Below are positions 49,891-64,000 of a stretch of DNA of 64,000 bases, piece after piece. Location of the stretch: contig NC_060237.1 in the NCBI RefSeq assembly GCF_021155775.2, positions 2,296,501 through 2,360,500 on the forward strand, read 5' to 3'. The number at the start of each line of letters is the position of its first letter. Positions within the stretch are counted from its first letter, which is position 1. The DNA is from Neodiprion pinetum. Its lineage: Eukaryota > Arthropoda > Insecta > Hymenoptera > Diprionidae. Position numbers and translations under genes: made by a program. Below the pieces are notes generated by a model. The model was not told the DNA's origin. It searched no databases and saw only the letters and a list, made by a program, of their open reading frames with translations.

Positions 49891-51397
49891 TCAGCGACCA
49901 CTCTTCTTATGGATCCACTTTTTCCCCTCCTCGTGACCGCGCTTCTTCCCGTACTTGGACTCGTCATGATGACTGGAATCGTGACCCTGGGCTTTCTTGT
50001 GCCCTTTGTGGTCATCGTGGTGGTGCCCCTTCTCGTGTTTCTTCTTCTTTCCGTGGTGTTCCTGCAAAAAGACAAGCGGGACGATAGGCGTGAAATCGTG
50101 AACCGGAAATGGGATCGGCGATCACTCGACATACCTCGTGTTTCGCTCCGTCGTGGTGCCCCTTCTTGTGGTGGCCCCCCTTCTTTCCCTCGTGCTCGTG
50201 GTGGTGACCCCCGTGCTTTTCCTGGTTCCCACCCTCGTGGTACTCGTCGTAGAAGTCTTCCTTTTTTTCGTACTCGTCCTGGAATCGAGAGAGCCACGGA
50301 ATGAGCATAAATCAGGCCTTCTCAGTTTTCATTTAGAGTTCGACGAAGAGATACGTGCTTTTTTGAATATGTTGTGCTCGCCCTTGGTGCTGTGGCCCTT
50401 CTGGTGTTTACCGTCCTCGCCAAATTTCGCACCCTTCTCGCCTTTCTCGTCGTGGTGATGCTCCCCGTAGTGGCCGGCTTCGTCGTGCTTCTTCTTCTCG
50501 TGTCCACCCTTCTCCGCGTAATGATGCTTGCGCCCCTCCTTGTCGTGGTGGCCTTTTTCACCCTTGTCAAACTCGTGGATGCCTTTGTATCCCTACGGAA
50601 CAGCAAGAATCGACGTGAGCTCTCATAGTCCGCATCTTTGGTATACTCGATACCCCGAGGGACGGACTGCGCCCCGCGCCTTGTCGCGCCAGATAAAGAC
50701 GAACTGCCCCCTCGTTTTATCACACTTTCTTTCGCCGGCTCGAAGAACCGCGGGTCGAGAGGGAGATGGAATTCGCTTGCCCTAACAATATACGTTGTTT
50801 AACGTCAGCTGTCTAGCGCGCGTACTGTACCCGGCTTATACCGAGATGCCGACACACCCGTACCCCATTAGACACGCGACGCCGCAAGAGAGGAAGAAAA
50901 ACCGAGGAGAAAGTAGCCTCTGGCTTATGGTCACTGAACGGTATTCGGTTATAATGTATTCAGTACCCACCTTGTTGCTTTTTTCTCCATGCGACTCGTG
51001 GTGTTCCTCCTTGTGCTTTTTCCCACCTCCTTCCTCGTGGTGTTTGTTTCCACCCCCTGCGAAAAAAAAACAACGGTCGTGCGTTCAGAACAGGGATTAA
51101 AAATTTTCTACCAAATAAACAACGTCGGTGCTGATCACAGCGTCCGAAGAATTCTCGGATTATCGAGAAACGGAAAACCGCGTGAACACTTGTTGCCTCT
51201 ACATATATATGTATACATATACAAGCTAGAATTGCATGATGTTATCGAGCACCTCCACCTCCATGTTTAGTGGCTTGAACGTCTTGGTCCTCAGTGGTGT
51301 ACTTGAATTGGATCGGGAGCCGCTTAACCACACGTTTGGCGTCGGGTTGCGGGGCGATGAGGGTCAAGGCGACAACGAGGAAAATGAAGAGGCGCAT
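49891..51397 (-). CDS. Secreted His/Lys-rich protein, paralog 2
   Basis: Function unknown; smaller paralog of the gene at 45095-47724. Exons: 51397-51253 (or -51259), 51056-50971, 50592-50359, 50278-50135, 50061-49891, about 257-259 residues. It has a clear signal peptide (MRLFIFLVVALTLIAPQPDA), then KRVVKRLPIQFKYTTED, a short GGGG/His segment, a 78-residue exon (GYKGIHEFDKGEKGHHDKE..., the same length as in paralog 1), DEYEKKEDFYDEYHEGG, and a C-terminal YGKKRGHEEGKKWIHKK. The large Thr/Arg and Gly-repeat region of paralog 1 is missing. Exon 3 appears to end at a GC donor (AAAAAA|GCACGT), because no GT keeps frame and read-through hits a stop. The last two exons here are one exon in paralog 1. 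Exon 1 has two in-frame donors. Confidence 0.82.
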
Positions 51398-51472
51398 GGC
51401 GCTGGGCTGATGATTCAAGGTCAAGCCGGTCTGTTTCGATCCGCGCAAACCCGGATAGGCTTTAAGGATAAC

Positions 51473-51506
51473 TGAGCGACTTGATGCCGTGTTGGGAACT
51501 AATATA
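51473..51506 (-). promoter_or_regulatory. Core promoter of His-rich paralog 2
   Basis: Minus-strand TATATT at 51501-51506 and TCAGT with its A at 51473, again 33 bases apart, as in paralog 1. The ATG is 76 bases downstream. Confidence 0.65.
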
Positions 51507-54500
51507 ACCGCGAAGCAGCCGGGGAACAAGGGGAACGCGAGGAAGGGGACCGGGATCGCTTTTTGTCTGGTACCAAGCCGGATCGGTGGCAACTGGTACC
51601 CCGCACGCCGGCTTCTTTTTACCGTCCATCTTTTCCGTACAGAACCTGGACCACCGATGAAATGCCATATCGATTCCGCCACGTTTACTCCAGCTTTCAC
51701 CCACGCACAAATTTTCCACGAGCACACGGATACATCCACGACAGGCACCGGCGACTGGGCACAAAATAATCCCAGATCGAGGAATGAACGTGCCACGTGT
51801 CAGGATCGGCGAGATAGACACGATTTATTCTTGTCCCAGGACATCTTGTGCTCGTAAAAAGTTCTTGAAACGGAAGTTAAATGATCCTGATCCTCGTCCA
51901 CGTCTACATCTAAATGCGTTATGCCCCCTTTTGAAAAGATTCAATGGCTTTCGGATGCCATTGAGATTACATCTCGTTAGCGGGCTGACTGATTACCTTC
52001 CCGACACGAAAAGTGTAGGCGCTGAGTTGATTTTTTTTTTTTTTTTTTAACGTCAGGAGATTCTTTCCACCAAGGACTGGATACGGGCACAGAAAGTGTG
52101 CTGTTCTACACGAGGAGGACGATCGTATAAAAGAAGTAGCGGCGTCGGCGGAAAAACGGTAAAACGACGAGGCGGGTATGTATATACGTGTACCGCAGCC
52201 TCCGCAATTCGGCTATAATTCGGCCCCCTTAATGGCTTAACTTTACTCCCCGGTTCCGAAACTCTCCGTCATCGTACCGCAATATTTCATCCGACGCCGT
52301 AGCTGCTTCGGGGACTCCGGCGGCCTTCCTCCGGGCTGTTAGCTTGCAGCTCCTCGAAATTTTTCACCCAAGAGTCAATAATTGCACGGGACGTGGGCAC
52401 CGCGGTCCTTTCGCCGACTTTTCATCTCGTTTTCTTCGTTTTCTCCACTCCCGTTATCGCGGTTATTCTCCTCTCCTCGATGATAAGCGGTCCAGTATTA
52501 TACGCCGGGAATATGAGGCCGTAATAGGGCCTTAAGCGGATAATGCGAATCTCATAAGAATAAATATCCCCCTACCCCCCACCCTTCGACTATAAGGGTA
52601 CACAGTGGAGACAGCGGGAATGGCGTGGCCAGCCCCAAGTAGGCGAGGAGGCCGGGGAAGCAGAAGCGGTCAAAGCACGTGACGCAGGCCGAACAGAGCC
52701 ACTGAGCAAACAGCGCTTGGCTAGATAGCCGCGGGGGCGAAGTCTTTCGGCAAACAACTCCCCGATTTTCATCCCCTCTTACTCCCCTTCGGACTACGCA
52801 GTTTCACTTTGCGGGGCGTGCTGGCCGTGGAGAGTTTGTCGGTCAGTGACGGCCGCAAGGTCGCTTTGGGCTTTCGTTTCTTCTTTCTTTCTTTCTTTCT
52901 TTCTTTCTTTCGTTTCCACCCTTGATTCACCCTGTCTTCATTGTTCCTATAGCGTGTCAGGTAACAGGTAAACGCCTTGTGTCTGCGGCCAAAGACTCGG
53001 TCGTCAGAGCTGGAACCACTCTCGCCAGTGTTAAAACCACAGTGAAGGTGAACTGACCGGAGACGATCGGCATGGAAAGGTTGACGACCGGACCAGGACG
53101 CGGTTATTCCGAGTACCATGTCATTTCTAAGTCATTCCTAAGTCACCGTTCTTACGCTTCTACCGTAACAACCGCAACAACCGATCTTCGGAGGCTCAGA
53201 TGGTGTTGAAGTTTGTTTCTGGAGTTGACGTTCAGACAATAATCTCAAGTGGTATTTGACTTGGTAGCATTCGATGGTTGATTGGCACTTCAATACTTGG
53301 GGAAAAGTTCTATCAAAAGTCTGAACCAATTTTCGGCTTTCATACATGATCTATCGTGGAACAATTTTGATGAGAAAAGAGGTCTAGACGCCAGACTTTT
53401 AGGCTCAAGTTAAACAACTTAGAGCTGAAAAGATAGAGGTATGAAAGCATAAAACTCGCGAAAATGTAGCAGGCAGATGATTATGATGTACTCCATCACC
53501 TACAGTTCCCACCTGTTCGATCATCCGCGCAACACTTCCTTACGTTGGTCTCTCTTTTTTCGAGAGACTTCACGTAATAACATTTAAGCTTCGGGTACAT
53601 ACCTGTAAGACTCTCTCGATCGTTCCGTCGTTTTTATTGAATTACTGATCGCCTGTTCCCACGACGCAAAACCGTATGATCGTCACGTGAAAGTACTTTA
53701 CTTACGTAGGCATTGCTCGACGTTGCGTGTCTGTCGATTATAATCGTACAAAGAATGTTGTTTGCGTATTTTCCAATTTGCTTTGGAGTTTCTGAATCCT
53801 GGATATCGCCCGCTGCTTGTTCAATGGTTCGCGTAGTCATCGCAATAGAACGAACACAATCAAACATGAGAAAGCAGAAATGGCCCAATTCAGTGGATCC
53901 TTGAATAGAATTACTTCAACCACATAGGAAGCGGCGAAAACATTGAACCTTTGATAAATCGGTTGACTCATTTCCGCGGTGATCGAATATCAAAATGTCA
54001 CCTCATTGTTGAGTCGCTCATGCGCTATGCAGCGTTACAAAAATTCGTGTCTAAAGACTTAATAATTTGAAGATAACAAGATCGTCGATCGGTATAAAAT
54101 TTCGGGAATCATCCATGATGTATTGTCATCGCTGCCACAATGCCAACTTTCTAAAAATGAGCCAAAAAACAGCAATGGCGTATTCGACCATTCGAATCAC
54201 CAGGACTTGACAACGTCAGGCGTCACCGGCGATGAAAATCGCTGAGGAGGCTGCGGTGAATTGATTGGCAATAGACGACGCCAAGATGGTCCCATCTGAT
54301 AGAGCGACAATTTCGCAATTTCGTTGACCCAGGTGGTGGAGGACGGAGGGAAAGAACGAAGAAAGTTCGGGGAGCAGCCCGAGGTCTCCGGAGGGATTAA
54401 ACCCCATTACGATCCGCCTTTCTTCTTCCTCTCCTCGTCTTTATCGGCGGTAACCGGTGAGCTCCAAAAGTCCGGTGGTCGATCTATTGTCGCGGTAGCG

Positions 54501-54740
54501 GATGACGTGGATGATGACGTGTCCGAACGATCGTGACTCCAAGAAACGGGGTGAAAAAATCTCGACCTTGGTGCAGCCGCGGCAAGGCAACGAGAAAAAT
54601 AAGAGGGGGAGGACCAGCTGCATGTAAAGGAGACAGGGTGCCTCGTTAACGAGATATTGAGGCGTAAGCGAATTAGCGAACCCCTCGGTCGGGGACGCCC
54701 CAGCTGGTAAGAGAACGTCGGTGATGCGCAGAGTCTTGGT
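51507..54740. other. Intergenic stretch between the His-rich pair and trp
   Basis: No gene recognised. It holds a T18 tract (about 52031-52048) and a TTCT microsatellite (52877-52911). Short frames on both strands show no domains. Confidence 0.55.
52877..52911. repeat. TTCT microsatellite
   Basis: About eight tandem TTCT units. Confidence 0.9.
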
Positions 54741-54749
54741 AGAGCTTTA

Positions 54750-54760
54750 CTAATTGAATT
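54750..54760 (+). promoter_or_regulatory. Rhodopsin core sequence I (RCS-I/P3-like) photoreceptor element
   Basis: CTAATTGAATT, an exact match to the RCS-I motif known from Drosophila rhodopsin and other phototransduction promoters, where Pax6/homeodomain factors bind. It ends 21 bases before a TATA box and about 220 bases before the trp ATG, the expected arrangement. TAATC follows directly (54761-54765), a core that K50 homeodomain proteins such as Otd can bind. Confidence 0.75.
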
Positions 54761-54781
54761 TAATCGGCTCCCCTCTGCAAG

Positions 54782-54788
54782 TATAAAG
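54782..54788 (+). promoter_or_regulatory. TATA box of trp
   Basis: TATAAAG just downstream of the RCS-I motif. It predicts transcription starting near 54813 and a leader of about 165 bases. No strong initiator motif is visible. Confidence 0.6.
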
Positions 54789-54977
54789 CGTCTAGGTCGA
54801 TGCGAATGCCCGAGTGTCGCGCGATGCGGAGCCTTTACGAGGTCTCGAAACTCTTGCAGAGCCTTAGTTTAACCTACGCCAACCTTCGACCACCGCCCTT
54901 CAACGAATTCGCCCCTTAAAATTTGGAGTTCCGTTCCTCGTTGCTTTTCACCAACTCTCTGAACGCACGTATCGATC

Positions 54978-60547
<5,570 letters not shown>

Positions 60548-60953
60548 TATCTCGGGACGGAGTTTAGACGCCTTTGGCAATTTGCAGAGTGCCTTGTACA
60601 ACACTAAAAACAATTAAGGTGATTGCGAAGATCAATATCTATTTCTTTGCGAGCCGTTCGAAAGTGGGACATAAGTAAAACGCATTCAAGAAAGTTTCGC
60701 CTAATTAGAATGCGGCGGTGAGTTCGGCTTATGGCACAGTATTAGCAAATTTTTCATTCGTTGTAATACTTTTAAACACTGTCTTGATAATTTATTATAT
60801 ATCTATGCTTATTACCAAGCCGAAAAAACATCTTTTTAGAACAATCTTACTTAAGAGTATTTAAAATGGTGCGTCCCAAACAAAACATACTTATAGTATT
60901 GAGAGAAGGGATAGACTGATGATGGACGTCACATGTGCGTACTTAATCTCTGT

Positions 60954-60959
60954 TTTATT
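60954..60959 (-). terminator. Candidate beta-COP poly(A) signal
   Basis: AATAAA on the minus strand, about 530 bases past the beta-COP stop. Nearer canonical signals were not seen. If used, the 3' UTRs of beta-COP and trp overlap. Confidence 0.35.
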
Positions 60960-60988
60960 TGCAATACTCTGGTACATTGTTCATTCTC

Positions 60989-60994
60989 AATAAA
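60989..60994 (+). terminator. Candidate trp poly(A) signal
   Basis: AATAAA about 440 bases past the trp stop, followed by T/GT-rich sequence (TTATGTTATGTGTTGG). Confidence 0.5.
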
Positions 60995-61161
60995 TGTATA
61001 TTATGTTATGTGTTGGCATAATCTATGTATGTACCGCATATGTATAGGTTTCACTTACAACGAACGTCCCGACATGAATAATATTGAAACAAGATACTGG
61101 AATAATTTGCTAAAGTCCTAAGATGTGTTATTTTATGTTCATTGATACATGAATGTATAAT

Positions 61162-61189
61162 CATAATAATAATAATAATAATAATAATA
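61162..61189. repeat. ATA microsatellite between trp and beta-COP
   Basis: Tandem AAT/ATA trinucleotides in the intergenic gap. Confidence 0.85.
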
Positions 61190-61487
61190 TTAATATTAAC
61201 AAATGTTAGAAATGTTACAGAAAATCATATAGTCAACGCTTCCAACGCCGGTCAGGTGCATGGACTCAATTGTCCTCCGGAGTCACGCGGCTTTTTCGCA
61301 TAGTATGGATGAAAATGGAATCTCCAGTAATCTTCGGATTCGAAATTTGACAATTCGTTCCGTTTTCAGTATCATTATGCGTAATTTATCGCGAGGCAGA
61401 GAGTGACGGCCTATTTACTCGCGATCAATAGCTGATGAATGATGTTGCAATGAATAATAATCATAATTCGAATAAATCAGACGGTGC

Positions 61488-63962
61488 TCAAGCAGCTTGG
61501 ACGAGTTTAGTTTGAGGCCCCTTTTGCGTCGAGTTTATCTTGTCGCCCAATGAAAGCGCCATACCTTGGCTCTTAGCCCTGATACGAATGTGACCGACAA
61601 CTGGAGCATCCTGTTTGTGCATCGGTTTTTCAATTGACAAATTTGCGAGCGCGTCTTCGCCAAATATCGACTTTGCGTACATGTTTGCAGCCATGAATCC
61701 ACACTGGCCAGAAAGAGCCTGTTTATAATAGAATTTATAGAATTAGGAATACAATATTCGAAGAAGAAAGAAACGGTAGAAGATCGTCAAATAACAGAAG
61801 AAACTTTATCTTGCTGAAATAGATTCATAAAAATTACAGTAAGCCATACCTTTTCGGGCGTAAGACAGCGCATGTTGGTCGACTTAAGTAGGTGGGCAAG
61901 GTATTCTCGGAGATCTGACAATGTCGTGTTTACCGACACCTTGTTCTCCCATTCAAACTCTGACCACATACGCCTGAAATCACTGTCGGTACATGTTGCT
62001 GGTACTATGTAGTCCATTATGTCTATGTGAATATCATTCAGGACTACCACGCTCCTGTCCGAACCGGCGCCTGACACGTCGTATACTGCAAGATGAAATT
62101 GTCATAATTAAGATTCCGAAGAAGTTCCGCAACCGGACGTTTAAAAATTATTTGTAGGTAAACTAGCTTGACGATATCTCGCAAATTCTCATTTAAAGAT
62201 TACTAAAGGGGTGTAAGAAAACGTACCAATGTTTCCGAAGATAATGCCGTTTTCCGTCGACGCGACCTTTACGTTCGCCTTGATACTGGCAAAGTCTCTT
62301 GGCGCCAGAACTATGGGTTGCGGTCTTTCTACGAGTTTAAGGTCACCCATTGTCGCGAGTTCTAACGTGCAGTTTTGGAGGGTGTCTTCCGTCTGATTGA
62401 CAACAAGAACGTCGAGGACAATGTCGTACTGGTTGACGTGGACCAGAGCTTCTGCGTATACGGGATCGGAGAATCCTGTGAGCTGCGTTACTTTACTCAA
62501 GGCGCTAGGTGCCGGTGCGTCTCCTGCCGCGCCTGAAATATATTCACGAATGAAAAATCGATTTTCGTAAATTTGTTGGTTCCGCGACATTGTAAATAAA
62601 CATTAAACTCTTTATACCTGGCCTGCCAGCAACCGCCACGCTAAGACTTTGCTCGAAGACGTCTCCCGCGCCTCCAGTGAGATCCAAATTACGGCTGAGT
62701 TGCAGGAATTGGATTGCATCATCAACTTGTACGATGCTGCCCGGCTTTTCCTTTGCCTATTAATCGAAAAAAAATTATAGCCCGTAGATTTAATTGTTTC
62801 TATTTCTTCCTTATGATCGTCATGAGAAAGCACGCTACCTTTTGAGTTTGCGAGTCTTCCTCGGCTTTAGCAGCGAACATTCTGCTGAGGGCGTCTCTAC
62901 AGCCCTCTGTGAAGACCTTTTGAATGATGGGTGTAGGACAGGCTAGTGACCTCAGGCACACGGTCAGTCGTTCAGCATCGTCGTGGGTCATAGCTTTAGT
63001 CGGAAGCCCGGATCTACCGAGCTGCAATACACCGGACATAATGAGCATCGCTTCTGCTTGCATCCTGTTGCTCTTTGTAGCATCGTTCTCGAGAGCTTTG
63101 TAGCGCAGTACAAGCTTAGCAAGGGTTGTAGCAAGGGAAGCACCAATGAAAAAGTCACCATCCATCATGTACTGGACCAGAGCTGGACGTTTTTCTTCTT
63201 TTTTACCTGAAAGAACAATCACAGTGCAATATTCGCCCATATTTTGTAAAAATTGTCTTTAGAACATGAACTGACCAGTCGATGCTGTGCTAAACGCACT
63301 CTGGCTAGCATACGTTCCATCCGAGGTTACAAGCTGAGCCGGGTTTGCTGCTGAAGTTGGGGCAACGCCGTCTTCGGCCGGCTTGTCACCAGCCGCCCTC
63401 TTGTTCTCTGCCTCGACTAAAGGTAGCTCTCCAAGCGCGGCCCTAATGCGACTCATTACAGCTTCGATGTCTTCTTTTGAAACTGCATACTCTCCAAGGA
63501 TCCAAAGTGCTGCACGGTGTACTTTGACCGACCGAATTTGTGGAAATACCTGAGCGAACAGGAGACAGAAAAATTAATAATGAAGTGACATTCGATAAGA
63601 GGTAGGGAATGAGATTCTTACTTCTAATAGCTTTTCTATAATGAGTGGCCTGAGTGGCTCAAATCGTTGGATGGCTTCACGAACGAAAATGAGAACGTCA
63701 GTGGCTGCAGCTTCGTTATTTTCAGAGAGAAAATCAGTTAGAACTGGTATAACAGTTGCTGCAACATCCGGGAACTTGATTGAACAGGCGTGTAGGGTCC
63801 TAACCAGGAGCCGACGGTATCTACCAGCATCTTCGTGTTCGCCACCAGCAGTCCGCATCACTTCTTTCTTAAGCAGCTGCACCATTTCGTCAATGGTTCG
63901 ATTTGATACTAGATCCATTGCCAAGGCAAGGGTTTTTGTCCTGACTTCAAACGCCGGAGATC
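61488..63962 (-). CDS. betaCOP: Coatomer subunit beta (beta-COP), 5' end beyond the window
   Basis: Subunit of the COPI coat that forms Golgi-to-ER and intra-Golgi vesicles. Visible exons, 3' to 5': 61488-61718, 61850-62085, 62227-62532, 62618-62756, 62839-63206, 63276-63549, 63622-63962. An acceptor at 63963 shows the gene continues to the right. About 631 codons of a roughly 950-residue family protein are present; the start is missing. Diagnostic blocks are [19 protein letters not shown] (with LAKLVLRY), [18 protein letters not shown] appendage sequence, [60 protein letters not shown] and [20 protein letters not shown]. Every splice phase checked joins in frame. It is tail to tail with trp. 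Confidence 0.96.
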
Positions 63963-64000
63963 CTAGAAGATGATTTCAATCAGGTAAAACTGTAAATCTC

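Noticed and set aside
49881..50297. 138-codon minus-strand Arg/Gly-rich frame
   Set aside because: Out-of-phase shadow of His-rich paralog 2 exons 4-5; the paralogous frame is clearly the other one.

Overview
This window is nuclear DNA of an insect, most likely a hymenopteran and possibly a sawfly. Genes have many short introns plus a few very long AT-rich ones. The allatostatin-A precursor carries a bee-like block (...YSYVSEYKRLPIYNFGL). All proteins are animal families. There is no bacterial, plasmid or phage feature, no CRISPR array and no rRNA, and I saw no tRNA. Exon boundaries were read by hand from GT/AG sites and reading-frame continuity. For six of the seven genes the joined exons give an uninterrupted frame from start to stop.

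Layout, left to right. (1) 108-4530, plus strand: Ube3a, a HECT ubiquitin ligase with an N-terminal AZUL zinc finger. (2) 4531-8100: AT-rich intergenic DNA with one GC-rich hairpin. (3) About 8100-18721, plus strand: CrebA (CREB3L1/2-like bZIP factor of secretory capacity), with a long 5' region and a 5.2-kb first coding intron holding a 63-bp inverted repeat. (4) 18760-24170: gene-poor DNA with a candidate hAT-type MITE. (5) 24286-29467, minus strand: amnionless, the membrane partner of cubilin. (6) 30632-31315, minus strand: allatostatin-A prohormone with six FGLamide peptides; a likely promoter and 5' exon lie 10 kb upstream near 41.4 kb. (7) 41.5-45.1 kb: no gene recognised. (8) 45095-51397, minus strand: two tandem paralogous genes for secreted, very His/Gly/Lys-rich proteins, each with a TATA box and initiator at the same spacing. 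(9) 51.5-54.7 kb: no gene recognised. (10) 54978-60547, plus strand: a TRPC-type channel, best read as trp, the photoreceptor light-activated channel. It ends in Gly-Trp-Leu like Drosophila TRP, and its promoter has an exact rhodopsin-core-sequence-I motif just upstream of a TATA box. (11) 61488 to the right edge, minus strand: C-terminal two thirds of beta-COP, tail to tail with trp.

The genes do not form one pathway. Three touch secretion and endocytosis (CrebA, beta-COP, amnionless), one is a gut/brain neuropeptide, one is a sensory channel and one is a ubiquitin ligase. The least described part is the His-rich gene pair at 45-51 kb. The best regulatory find is the RCS-I/TATA arrangement in front of trp.
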